Below, in pieces: positions 8,939 to 17,101 of a stretch of 64,000 bases of DNA. A program made the translations under genes and the position numbers. The notes under the pieces were generated by a model, which had not been told where the DNA came from, made no database searches, and worked only from the letters and a program-made list of their open reading frames with translations. The DNA is from Paenibacillus naphthalenovorans (GTDB lineage: Bacteria > Bacillota > Bacilli > Paenibacillales > NBRC-103111): the NCBI RefSeq assembly GCF_900099895.1, contig NZ_FNDY01000002.1, positions 242,543 through 306,542 of the forward strand. The letters are read 5' to 3'. Position 1 is the first letter of the stretch. Each line of letters opens with the position of its first letter.

Positions 8939-10690
8939 TCAATCCTCCAGGGACACGGCCATGGCGGACATGACCTTCTTATAACTTTCCCGGTCTGTTG
9001 TTGCTACATCAATCACTGTCGTACGCCCGGAGGCCAATGCACGCTTGATGACGCCGACCAATTCATCGGGATTTTCCACTCTGATGCCGTCGCACCCCAT
9101 CGCTTTGGCCATATCGGCAAAGTTGCAGTTGTCATATTCGGAAGCGATAATCCGGCCGTGTTGAGCATTTTTGACCCAGCCTAACGCAGAATTATTAAAA
9201 ATAATGGTGACGAACGGAATCGTGTACTGGACGGAAGTAATCAGCGCGTTCATGGTCATCGCGAAACCTCCGTCGCCCGTAACGGCCACGACTTTACTTT
9301 GCGGTTTTACCAATTTAACGGCCAGCGCAGCCGGCATGGCATATCCCATTCCCCCGGCCGAGGCGGGCGGTATAATGCTTCCTGCCGCTTTCGATTTAAA
9401 GAAGTGGGTCATAAATACGCGGTTTTCACCTGCGTCCAGCGTAATCACCGTGTCTTCGTCAACGGCTTCCTGCAGCTCCTTCACCAACCTCTGGGGAAGA
9501 ATCGGGATCGCATCCGATTCCATCTCATCGCAAACCATGTACCGGTTTGCCAATTTACAAGCTTTTATTTTTTCTGTTCTTGCTTGAAGTTCCCCTGCAT
9601 CCAAAGGCGTGATCGTGTCTATCAATTGATTCAGGATGATTTTGGCATCGCCAATCAGCGGAATATCGACAGGATATACCCAACTGGCATGTTTGGCCTC
9701 AATATCAATTTGGATCATCGTTTGTCTCGACGGATCAATGAGTTTCGTCGTTTCGTTGCATGTATCCGTAGGCGCTAGCCTGGAACCGACGGCAAGAATC
9801 ACATCGGCTTCTGATAAAAGCTCATTCGCGGCATCCTGTCCCCAATTGCCGAGCACGCCTACAGCGTTCGGATGCGTTTCGGCAATAGCGCTTTTCCCTT
9901 GCGCCGTCGTTCCGACGGGCGCTCCGATCATTTCGGCAAAGGTTTGCAGCTCGGCATAAGCTTTCGAACCGTGAACCCCGTTTCCGGCAATAATAAACGG
10001 TCTTTTGGCGCCGGACAGTACTTGGCATGCCTGTTTGATCTTGTCATGGGTTTCTCCCTTTTTATCATTCACAAGATAGCGCCGGGAGTGATAAATGATA
10101 GGGGAGCTGTCGGGTTTGATTTTTCCGTTAATGGCCGAGCTGTGGAACACTACGCCCACAGGTCCCGGATTTCCCGAAACGGCATGTTTTACCGCCAACT
10201 GAACACTTTGCAAAGCTTGCTCCGGACCATATACCGCCGTCGCATATTTTGTAACCGCATCCAAAACTTTCTTTACGTCATAACCTCCATATTCTCCTGT
10301 ACCCGCTTGATATGAACCATGATGGGAATACGGGAAATTATCCGTCATATCCGTTAAAATCAACATAGGTGAACTACCCTGAACGGCTTCCAAAGGCCCC
10401 ATCAATCCATTCGAAAGGGTCCAGGCACCCTGTGCTGTGAAAACCCCCGGCTTGCCCGTCAACCTGCCGAATACTTCCGCCATAATACTTGCAATTTGTT
10501 CATGCCGGACAAGAATCGGTTTTACTTTTGGGGACTCGTACAATGCATCATACAATTTCCCCATATAACCGCCGGGAATGCCAAAGACATATTCCGCATC
10601 AATTTCTTCCAATATTTGGCATAATCCATCCATTGTGCTGCATTCTTTTGTAATCGAACCACTCTTTAGCGTTTTCGGGATTTCCGTCAT
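8939..10690 (-). CDS. Thiamine diphosphate-dependent enzyme (acetolactate synthase-like)
   Basis: A 583-residue three-domain ThDP enzyme. The N-terminal pyrimidine-binding domain has the activating Glu in RHEQ near residue 64, a central domain runs roughly 205-340, and the C-terminal PP domain has the cofactor motif GDGGFAMTMNAL ending in NN near residues 467-500. The family includes acetolactate synthase, benzoylformate decarboxylase, oxalyl-CoA decarboxylase and sulfoacetaldehyde acetyltransferase; I cannot assign the reaction. It is first in an operon with a Liv-type importer and an SDR, so it likely acts on an imported 2-oxo or aldehyde compound (inference). GGAGG lies 10 bp before the ATG. 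Confidence 0.75.
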   Translation of the reverse strand: MTEIPKTLKSGSITKECSTMDGLCQILEEIDAEYVFGIPGGYMGKLYDALYESPKVKPILVRHEQIASIMAEVFGRLTGKPGVFTAQGAWTLSNGLMGPLEAVQGSSPMLILTDMTDNFPYSHHGSYQAGTGEYGGYDVKKVLDAVTKYATAVYGPEQALQSVQLAVKHAVSGNPGPVGVVFHSSAINGKIKPDSSPIIYHSRRYLVNDKKGETHDKIKQACQVLSGAKRPFIIAGNGVHGSKAYAELQTFAEMIGAPVGTTAQGKSAIAETHPNAVGVLGNWGQDAANELLSEADVILAVGSRLAPTDTCNETTKLIDPSRQTMIQIDIEAKHASWVYPVDIPLIGDAKIILNQLIDTITPLDAGELQARTEKIKACKLANRYMVCDEMESDAIPILPQRLVKELQEAVDEDTVITLDAGENRVFMTHFFKSKAAGSIIPPASAGGMGYAMPAALAVKLVKPQSKVVAVTGDGGFAMTMNALITSVQYTIPFVTIIFNNSALGWVKNAQHGRIIASEYDNCNFADMAKAMGCDGIRVENPDELVGVIKRALASGRTTVIDVATTDRESYKKVMSAMAVSLED

Positions 10691-10826
10691 CGTCTGTCAA
10701 CCTCCATTTGAAATAATGTACTGACACAGGAATGAATTCGTTCGGTATAATTTAAGAATGTGCTCCATAGATCACTACATTGTATTTGTATTCCTTACTG
10801 TTTTGTACACATGTCAATGAAATTTC

Positions 10827-10889
10827 GCGCAGCATGTGACTGCCTGCTGCGCATAAAGGGTGTCACCTATGGGTGACACCCTTTATGCG
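10827..10889. repeat. Double inverted repeat between two minus-strand operons
   Basis: A perfect 18-bp inverted repeat has CGCATAAAGGGTGTCACC at 10850-10867 and its complement at 10872-10889, with a 4-base loop. It overlaps an 8-bp repeat, GCGCAGCA 10827-10834 with TGCTGCGC 10845-10852. It lies behind the sulfatase gene and before the ThDP operon, so it probably ends sulfatase transcription, but neither strand shows a clear T-tract. The shared bases 10850-10852 make the two hairpins mutually exclusive. Confidence 0.7.
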
Positions 10890-10967
10890 GTCTTTCCATA
10901 TCAAATTCATCGGTTGTCAAAAATTCCCCGGTTCTCGCCCGGAGGTATTTGCCTGCTCTGCATTAGG

Positions 10968-13235
10968 CTACTCCGTTGCCAATTCACGGATCACAGCCGC
11001 TTCAACATCAAAATCGTAGGCGCCTAGCGTAATGGCTACATGGTCGATCGTGCCGGTGAAGGCAAACGGCGCCGCGTAGGCAGGACTGACGGCGCTTTGA
11101 TCGTCACGCCCAATTTGAAAAGCTCCGCCGGCAAATCCGAGAAAGCCGGTATGACCGACGGTTCCTTCCCCGATCTGCCGATTCTCAATGAACATTTTGA
11201 CTGTCCCTTCATTGTCACCTGTGTTCAGCATCAACAAACGGAGAACGATCGAACCGGCAGGAAGCTCCTGATCCGAGATGACCGTGTATTTCCCGATACC
11301 GGAATAGTTGTAGTAAAATACAAGCCGGTTGTTTTGGATATACAGTACATAACCGCCGGAACCGTCCCCCTGGGAAATCAACACTCCTTCTTCCTCGGAG
11401 GTATGACGGGATAACGGCACACGGATCTCAAAGGATTTATTGCGAAGATCCGGGGCGACCGAGGCATGGAAACGGGACGGAGACGGATAATACTTCCTCC
11501 GTACCGGTCCGGCGGGTTGGGTGATGACCGATTTCCGGGCACGGATTTTCCCGGCCAGCGAACGCCCGTCCAGCGGAAGCACGCCATATTTGCCGGCCTC
11601 CACCCACCAGCGGTCGATCAAATCACGCAATATTTCGGGCTTTTGCCCGGCCAAATCGTTCATTTCCGAGTAATCCTCATCCACCCGGTACAGCTCCCAG
11701 GAATCTTCTTCAAACGGGGTATCCGGCTTATGGGCCGCCACGGCTTTCCAACCTTTATAGTAAATGGCCCGATTGCCCACCATTTCGTAATATTGAATCT
11801 CTTTGCGTGTCGGCAACGATCCATCATCAAACGTGTACGCCAGGCTGACTCCCTCGATCGGCTTCTGCGGCACACCCTTCAATACGGATGGAGCTTCGAT
11901 ATGAAGCAGTTCCAGAATGGTCGGTACGATATCGATGACGTGGTGATACTGGCTGCGAATAGCTCCGGCATCTTTGATCTTCTCAGGATAATGGATAATC
12001 AGCGGATCCTTGACTCCTCCCGCATGAACGAACGATTTATACCACTTTAAAGGCGTATTCCCGACTTGCGCCCAACCGGCAGGATAATGATTATTGGCCA
12101 AAGGGCTGCCTATTTCGTCTATTCGTTTCAATTTACTTTCAAACGACTCTTGAGTCCCCAGCCCGTTCCAGGAATTTACCGTTCCTTCTTTTCCGCCCAT
12201 AGCGCAAGCCCCATTATCGGAAAGCAGGAGAATCAAGGTATTGTCCAGTTGTCCGATGGTCTTCAGAAAATCGATAAAGCGTCCGATATGATAGTCCGTA
12301 TGTTCCAGAAAGCCTGCAAATGCTTCCTGCATCCGGGCATACAGCCTCTGCTCGTCGGCGCTTAATTCATCCCACGCCTTCACGCCTGGATTGCGGGGCG
12401 GCAGTTTCGCATCCGCAGGGATAATGCCCAGCGCCTGCTGTCTGGCAAACCACTCTTCGCGGGTACAATCCCAGCCTTTGTCATATTTCCCTTTGTACTT
12501 ATCGATAAACTCCTTGGGAGCATGATGAGGCGCGTGCGTAGCACCGTAGGCCAGATAACAGAAAAACGGCTTGTCCGGCGCGGCGCTGTGGTGGTCACGA
12601 ATATATTCGATCGCTTTATCCGTCAAATCCTCCGTTAAATGATAGCCTTCCTCCGGTGTTTTGGGCTGGGGCACCCTGCGGTTGTCCTCCACCAGGTCAG
12701 GATACCACTGGCTTGTCGCGCCGGACAAAAAGCCGTAGTAATGCTCAAATCCTCTTCCTAAAGGCCAATTGTCGAAAGGCCCCACATTGCTTTGCTCTTT
12801 GCCCGGCGTCAGGTGCCACTTTCCTACGGCATAGGTACTGTAACCATGTTCCAGCAAAATCTCACTGATCAATGCCGTATCTTTGCGTACTTTTCCGCGG
12901 CTATGAGGAAAACCGCTGTCATATTCGGAGACGAACGACACCCCGGCGCTATGCGGATTTCTCCCGGTCAGAAGCGATGCCCTCGTCGGTGAGCAAATCG
13001 CCGTCGTATGAAAATTATTGTAGCGGAGCCCCCCCGCTGCCAGCGCATCCATATGGGGCGTGTGAATATCGGAACCGTAACAGCCCAGATGGGCGAAACC
13101 AAGATCGTCCAACAGGATGATCACGATATTGGGGCGTCCTTCGGACGGTTTATCCGGTTTTGGCCACCAAGGCACCGATTCTTCCACGGTTCGGCCGATC
13201 ACGCCTTGAAACGTTTCCTCTTTCCATGCAGACAT
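10968..13235 (-). CDS. Formylglycine-dependent sulfatase (arylsulfatase family)
   Basis: A 755-residue sulfatase that would hydrolyse sulfate esters. The N-terminal metal site LLDDLGFAHLGCYG lies near residues 41-54. The active-site signature CSPTR is at 81-85, followed by ASLLTGRNPHS; Cys81 must be converted to formylglycine. Other motifs are GKWHLTPG near 148 and LSDNGACAMGG near 320. The roughly 180 C-terminal residues form a separate beta-rich, LamG-like domain. No signal peptide is seen, so it is probably cytoplasmic and hydrolyses esters imported by the ABC genes just upstream. No formylglycine-generating enzyme is in the window. It is last in the operon that starts with a MarR gene and element C. 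Confidence 0.88.
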   Translation of the reverse strand: MSAWKEETFQGVIGRTVEESVPWWPKPDKPSEGRPNIVIILLDDLGFAHLGCYGSDIHTPHMDALAAGGLRYNNFHTTAICSPTRASLLTGRNPHSAGVSFVSEYDSGFPHSRGKVRKDTALISEILLEHGYSTYAVGKWHLTPGKEQSNVGPFDNWPLGRGFEHYYGFLSGATSQWYPDLVEDNRRVPQPKTPEEGYHLTEDLTDKAIEYIRDHHSAAPDKPFFCYLAYGATHAPHHAPKEFIDKYKGKYDKGWDCTREEWFARQQALGIIPADAKLPPRNPGVKAWDELSADEQRLYARMQEAFAGFLEHTDYHIGRFIDFLKTIGQLDNTLILLLSDNGACAMGGKEGTVNSWNGLGTQESFESKLKRIDEIGSPLANNHYPAGWAQVGNTPLKWYKSFVHAGGVKDPLIIHYPEKIKDAGAIRSQYHHVIDIVPTILELLHIEAPSVLKGVPQKPIEGVSLAYTFDDGSLPTRKEIQYYEMVGNRAIYYKGWKAVAAHKPDTPFEEDSWELYRVDEDYSEMNDLAGQKPEILRDLIDRWWVEAGKYGVLPLDGRSLAGKIRARKSVITQPAGPVRRKYYPSPSRFHASVAPDLRNKSFEIRVPLSRHTSEEEGVLISQGDGSGGYVLYIQNNRLVFYYNYSGIGKYTVISDQELPAGSIVLRLLMLNTGDNEGTVKMFIENRQIGEGTVGHTGFLGFAGGAFQIGRDDQSAVSPAYAAPFAFTGTIDHVAITLGAYDFDVEAAVIRELATE

Positions 13236-13259
13236 GCCAAGCCCTCCTTTAGATTGAAA

Positions 13260-14045
13260 TTACTTTAATTTCCCGCGAAATACGGCCCCGCCTACAATAC
13301 CGTAACGCGACAGCGCGACGCTCCCGAACCAGCCGAGCAGACGGTCCGTGACAAATCCCATCACGCCCAAAGAGAACAAGCCTACAAAAATCCAATCCGT
13401 CTTGAAGTACAGTCTGGAGCTCCAGATCATGAATCCGACGCCTTCATTGGATGCCACCATCTCTGCGCCAATAATCGCCATAAACGATGTGCCCATCGCA
13501 AGCCTCATGCCCGTGAATATATAAGGCACCGTCGAAGGAATGATCACATGGAGCAGGATTTGCCACTCGGAAGCCCCCATGCTTCTGGCCGAACGAACCT
13601 TATCCTCCTCGACCGACAGCACGCCGGTCATCGTATTCAGGATGACGATAAATAATGTGGCGTACATAATCAAAACAATCTTGGACGTTTCCCCAATCCC
13701 GAACCACAGCAGAAATAAGGTGATGAAGGCCAGAGGCGGAATAAACCGGATGAAGTTAAGGAATGGTTCCGTCAACGTGCGGATGATGGTCACCCTGCCC
13801 ATCAGCAGCCCGATCGGTACGGCTACAGCACAGCCGAGCACCCAGCCTGTAAGCACCCGCGCGAAACTGATCCCGATGTAACGAAAAAGCGATCCGTCCT
13901 GGGCTAATTCCACCATTCCCCGAAACGTATGCACAGGACCGGGCAGAAAATCCGGATGGGAACTCACCGACAGGAGCTGCCAACCGATCAATACGATGAT
14001 CCAGGTTACTACGCCCGTATTCAGCAGTTTTTTATAAAAAGCCAA
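13260..14045 (-). CDS. ssuC: ABC transporter permease, sulfonate/sulfate ester type (SsuC-like, copy 1)
   Basis: A 261-residue BPD-type inner-membrane protein with about six hydrophobic segments and the EAA-loop region SARSMGASEWQILLHVIIPSTVPYIF, typical of SsuC/TauC permeases. It starts with TTG at 14045, behind a G-rich ribosome site. It lies between the ATPase and sulfatase genes, so the likely cargo is a sulfate ester or sulfonate (inference). Confidence 0.85.
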   Translation of the reverse strand: MAFYKKLLNTGVVTWIIVLIGWQLLSVSSHPDFLPGPVHTFRGMVELAQDGSLFRYIGISFARVLTGWVLGCAVAVPIGLLMGRVTIIRTLTEPFLNFIRFIPPLAFITLFLLWFGIGETSKIVLIMYATLFIVILNTMTGVLSVEEDKVRSARSMGASEWQILLHVIIPSTVPYIFTGMRLAMGTSFMAIIGAEMVASNEGVGFMIWSSRLYFKTDWIFVGLFSLGVMGFVTDRLLGWFGSVALSRYGIVGGAVFRGKLK

Positions 14046-14060
14046 GTTTGGCGCCCCCCT

Positions 14061-14837
14061 CTATTCTTCAAAATGGCTCTCAATGGCTTGCAAGAGCTCA
14101 AGGAATCTCGCATCCGCCATGTCTCTGGGATACGGCAGCGGAACGTCATACACTTCGGAGATCCGCGAATTCGGACCGATAGACATAATGCCGATTCTTT
14201 CACCCAGAAGGAGCGCCTCCTGAATATCGTGCGTCACAAACACAACGGTCTTGTTCGTCTGCCGCCAAATACGTATCAGTTCTTTCTGCATCGTACGGCG
14301 CGTCATGGCGTCCAATGCGCCAAACGGCTCGTCCATGAGAAGAATGGCCGGATCGTTCGCCAGCACCCTTGCCAGCTGCACCCGCTGCTTCATTCCCCCG
14401 GACAGCGCTTTGGGAAATTTGTCTTCGTGCCCTGCAAGCCCGACGAGCCGAATAAATTCGTCGGAAATCCGGTTCCGCTCCGCCTTCGGAACTTTCTTCA
14501 TGCGCAGGCCAAACTCCACATTTTCCCGGACGGTGAGCCACGGAAACAAAGAAGCGTCCGCGCTTTGAAATACCATGGCCCGGTCGCTGCCCGGCTTGTT
14601 AATTTCTTCATCGCCGAGAGCAAGACGCCCCTCCGTTTTCGAGATAAAGCCTGCGATCATATTCAGCAGAGTCGATTTCCCGCAGCCGCTCGGCCCGAGA
14701 AGAACGAAAAACTCTCCTTCCTGAACGACCAGATTCACATCTCGCAGCACATAGTGGACATTGGTCCCGGAAGCATCAGGGAACGCTTTATTGACGTTTT
14801 CGATATGAATGGTCTTCGGTGTTGCAGATAAAGCCAT
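14061..14837 (-). CDS. ssuB: ABC transporter ATPase, sulfonate/sulfate ester type (SsuB-like, copy 1)
   Basis: A 258-residue ATPase with Walker [10 protein letters not shown] near residue 52, signature LSGGMKQRVQLARVLAN, Walker [17 protein letters not shown] and VTHDIQEALLLGERI. This arrangement is shared by SsuB, TauB and NrtD proteins. It is 15 bp from both neighbours' ends and belongs to the MarR-SsuABC-sulfatase operon. Confidence 0.87.
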   Translation of the reverse strand: MALSATPKTIHIENVNKAFPDASGTNVHYVLRDVNLVVQEGEFFVLLGPSGCGKSTLLNMIAGFISKTEGRLALGDEEINKPGSDRAMVFQSADASLFPWLTVRENVEFGLRMKKVPKAERNRISDEFIRLVGLAGHEDKFPKALSGGMKQRVQLARVLANDPAILLMDEPFGALDAMTRRTMQKELIRIWRQTNKTVVFVTHDIQEALLLGERIGIMSIGPNSRISEVYDVPLPYPRDMADARFLELLQAIESHFEE

Positions 14838-14851
14838 ATCAACCCATCTCC

Positions 14852-15901
14852 TTACGGCTCGTAGCTTACCGTTTCAGGCAGCGCTTTTTTCAACGGCTCG
14901 ATATTAATTTTATCCTTCAGTTCGTACTTGTCTTTTAATATGCCTTTGCTTTCGACCCATTTCTTGACATCCTGCAGATGAAGATAATCCTCTTGGGTAA
15001 ATCCAAGCGTATAGTTCGTCGATTGCAAGTCTTCCAAAACGCGGTCTTTCGGCAGCTTCAGCTCCTTGAACGCCACCTCCGCCGTTTCTTCTTTATGATC
15101 CGGAATATAGCGAATCCCCTCATCCAACGCTTTGAGCACCGAGCTGACGGCATCCGGGTTGTTTTTGACGAACGCCGTATCGACCAGCAAATATGAACTG
15201 ATGTTTACACCGGAGCCGGATACATCGATTAACGCTTTGACGCCCTTGATAGCCTTAAATTTATCGACCAGCGCGCCTCCGATCCACACGGCATCCATGT
15301 CTCCTTTTTGCAAAGAAACGATCGCTTCATCCGGCGTACTGTATGGCACATAGGTCACTTCTTTTTCGTCGATATTGTTCTTTTCCAGATACTTGGCCCA
15401 GACGTATTCATACACGGTTCCTTTGGCCACGCCGAGCTTCTTCCCTTTAAAATCTTCCGGCGTATTGATATGGTCTCTCGCGAATAGCAGCGTCTTGGCG
15501 GCGGATTGCTCGTTTGTGCGAGTAAGCGCACTGACAACCGTCATATCCCCTTTCCCCAGCGAGTTGACCAAAGCATAGTCTGCCGCAAGCGCCGTATCCG
15601 CTTGGCTGATCAGCAAAGCGTTGACCGTATCGATCCCGTAAGCGAAATTGGATATTTCCGGTTCAATGCCATGCTTTTGAAAAAAACCTTTTTCCTTTGC
15701 GATACGGAATTGAAAGGAGCCTCCTGCCGCCGTATCGATCGCTAATCTGACCTTGACCGGCGTTGTCTGCTTCGCGCCGGCTGCACCCGTTTGGGCGCCT
15801 GTCGCGTTATTTTCCGTAGTCGACGTAGAGCAAGCGGCTGTTAAAGCCAGCGTAAACACACTAAATGTAAGAACTGCCGTTTTCAATGCATTGATTTTCA
15901 T
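14852..15901 (-). CDS. ssuA: Sulfonate/sulfate ester ABC transporter substrate-binding lipoprotein (copy 1)
   Basis: A 349-residue NMT1/SsuA-type binding protein with a lipobox ending at Cys24 (LTAAC). VRLAIDTAAGGSFQFRIAKEKGFF is the usual first strand and ligand loop, with KGKKLGVAKGTVYEYV and GDMDAVWIGG further on. It is the second gene of an operon led by a MarR regulator and ending with a sulfatase, so aryl or alkyl sulfate esters are the likely ligands. AGGGAGG precedes the ATG. Confidence 0.83.
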   Translation of the reverse strand: MKINALKTAVLTFSVFTLALTAACSTSTTENNATGAQTGAAGAKQTTPVKVRLAIDTAAGGSFQFRIAKEKGFFQKHGIEPEISNFAYGIDTVNALLISQADTALAADYALVNSLGKGDMTVVSALTRTNEQSAAKTLLFARDHINTPEDFKGKKLGVAKGTVYEYVWAKYLEKNNIDEKEVTYVPYSTPDEAIVSLQKGDMDAVWIGGALVDKFKAIKGVKALIDVSGSGVNISSYLLVDTAFVKNNPDAVSSVLKALDEGIRYIPDHKEETAEVAFKELKLPKDRVLEDLQSTNYTLGFTQEDYLHLQDVKKWVESKGILKDKYELKDKINIEPLKKALPETVSYEP

Positions 15902-15938
15902 ATGGTTTTTCCTCCCTTAAATGATAGTTGATGTAACG

Positions 15939-16418
15939 TTATTCGTTTCTCGGTGTGGTAAATGGCTTCACCGCTTCGGACATTCTCGGCAAGTTGGCCA
16001 AAATTCGTAGACAAAAATCCAGATGAATTCTTTTTTCTTCTTCCGTAAATCCATCAAAGAGAACCCCGGGCACTTTCCCCTTTATGCCTTCATTGCGCTT
16101 GAGAAACGCTTTACCCGCTTCCGTAATGCGTACAATGACGATTCTGCGGTCTAGATCGGTTCTTGCGCGCTCTATCAACCCCGCCTTTACCAACTTGTCG
16201 CACAGCGCCGTGATCGCGCCGGTAGTAAAATCCAGTTCATCCGCCAATTCGCCTGCTTTGTGCGGCCCTTTTTGATCCAGCAGCCTCAGAATCAAAATTT
16301 GGGGAAGGCTGACCAGGCCTTCGATCGCAATTTTGTCCCGTTCGACGACAAACTTCCGGACCATTTTGCGAAAGTAGTAGTCCAATTCCTCCAATAAATG
16401 ATCGTGATGATGTTCCAT
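15939..16418 (-). CDS. MarR-family transcriptional regulator (organosulfur operon)
   Basis: A 159-residue winged-helix regulator. The DNA-binding part spans about residues 45-110: LILRLLDQKGPHKAGELADELDFTTGAITALCDKLVKAGLIER, then the wing TDLDRRIVIVRITEAG. It is the first gene after the attenuator-like element C and precedes the SsuABC/sulfatase genes, so it is likely a local regulator that responds to the imported ester or its alcohol product (inference). The N-terminus is His-rich (MEHHHDH), which could bind metal or have no role. Confidence 0.8.
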   Translation of the reverse strand: MEHHHDHLLEELDYYFRKMVRKFVVERDKIAIEGLVSLPQILILRLLDQKGPHKAGELADELDFTTGAITALCDKLVKAGLIERARTDLDRRIVIVRITEAGKAFLKRNEGIKGKVPGVLFDGFTEEEKRIHLDFCLRILANLPRMSEAVKPFTTPRNE

Positions 16419-16485
16419 GATTTCCCTCCATTTTTTAAATCAGGTATTGTGCCGGAGTCCATTTACGTTATCTGCTAAAAAACGC

Positions 16486-16555
16486 AAAAAGACCCCTGTC
16501 CTTTCGCAAATGAAAGGAAATTCAGGAGCCTTTGGCATGTCCAATCGGCGTCGAT
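16486..16555 (-). promoter_or_regulatory. Organosulfur attenuator element C
   Basis: Read on the minus strand, ATCGACGCCGA is followed by a small hairpin TTGG-ACATG-CCAA, then directly by an intrinsic terminator. The terminator has 5' arm AGGCTCCTG and TCCTTTC, 3' arm GAAAGGA and CAGGGGTCT, and a T-tract at 16490-16486. It lies in the 5' leader of the MarR-SsuABC-sulfatase operon. It is the most divergent of the six copies, but keeps the hairpin-then-terminator order and its hairpin covaries with the others. Confidence 0.65.
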
Positions 16556-16605
16556 TTTATTAATGCAGTTAATAAATGAATAGAAAGATACTTTTGGATA
16601 AGGAA

Positions 16606-16634
16606 ATTTTATATCGATAATTCCGATATGTCAA
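16606..16634 (-). promoter_or_regulatory. Promoter of the MarR-SsuABC-sulfatase operon
   Basis: TTGACA (complement of 16629-16634) and TAAAAT (complement of 16606-16611) are separated by exactly 17 bp. Transcription would start near 16599 and run through element C before the MarR gene. Confidence 0.75.
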
Positions 16635-16649
16635 GTATGAATTTGAAAA

Positions 16650-16673
16650 ATCCCTCCATGAATTTGGAGGGAT
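16650..16673 (-). terminator. Intrinsic terminator of the 22767-to-16768 operon
   Basis: On the minus strand ATCCCTCC (complement of 16666-16673) pairs with GGAGGGAT (complement of 16650-16657), 8 bp with an 8-base loop. TTTTTC follows. It closes the sulfonate operon just before the promoter of the next one. Confidence 0.8.
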
Positions 16674-16767
16674 GAACCATAACGAAATACGGCCCGCCGC
16701 TCAAGAGCTTGCCGCTTGCCAAACGTTGTGCGCCGTGTTCCTGGCAGCTTCGGCGAATCGCCGGCCA

Positions 16768-16989
16768 TTAAAAGATAGGTATCCTGTATTTATCTCCCGC
16801 ATTGAAGTAAAGTACCGCCTCCGAGCTATACAAGTCAATTTGCCAGGGCGGCTCCTGAATGGACGATAACGTAATTTTGTTCTGCTTTAGTGCGGATAAT
16901 AAGGATGGAATCAGCTTAAGATCGGTTCCGATCAAATTCACGACTACGGGAACTTCATTGTATAAAATGGAAATGCTCATCCGGTTCAT
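16768..16989 (-). CDS. Small hypothetical protein, 73 residues
   Basis: An unrecognised 73-residue protein with no Cys, no signal peptide and alternating short hydrophobic stretches (ISILYNEVPVVVNLIG, EAVLYFNAG). ATG 16989 follows AAGGAG with about 10 bp spacing, and a terminator (16650-16673) lies downstream; both support a real gene. It is last in the sulfonate operon, behind the AtsK-like dioxygenase but separated from it by a stem-loop. It is similar in size to YezD, the other small protein of the region, but I see no clear sequence similarity. Confidence 0.5.
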   Translation of the reverse strand: MNRMSISILYNEVPVVVNLIGTDLKLIPSLLSALKQNKITLSSIQEPPWQIDLYSSEAVLYFNAGDKYRIPIF

Positions 16990-17041
16990 CGCATCATGAC
17001 TCCTTGTTTGATTATTTTTATTCGGTTTATCCATAACAAAA

Positions 17042-17084
17042 CCCGCAAGATCGCAGCAGCACCATGCCGCCGCTCTCTTACGGG
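17042..17084 (-). terminator. Intercistronic stem-loop behind the dioxygenase gene
   Basis: On the minus strand CCCGTAAGA pairs with TCTTGCGGG (9 bp, one G-T), with GC-rich inner pairing, followed by TTTTGTT. It could terminate part of the transcripts or stabilise the upstream mRNA, lowering expression of the 73-residue gene. Confidence 0.5.
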
Positions 17085-17101
17085 CTTCCATAGACCCGTT
17101 G

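Noticed and set aside
9299..9778. Long plus-strand frame opposite the ThDP enzyme gene
   Set aside because: It is an antisense shadow of a strongly supported gene with no start signal; several similar antisense frames (for example 13929-14831 and 20408-21241) were dismissed for the same reason.
10691..10967. Promoter of the ThDP-Liv operon at 10789-10817
   Set aside because: TTGACA is present (complement of 10812-10817) but the matching -10 (GGAATA or GAATAC) is poor, so it was not listed as a feature.
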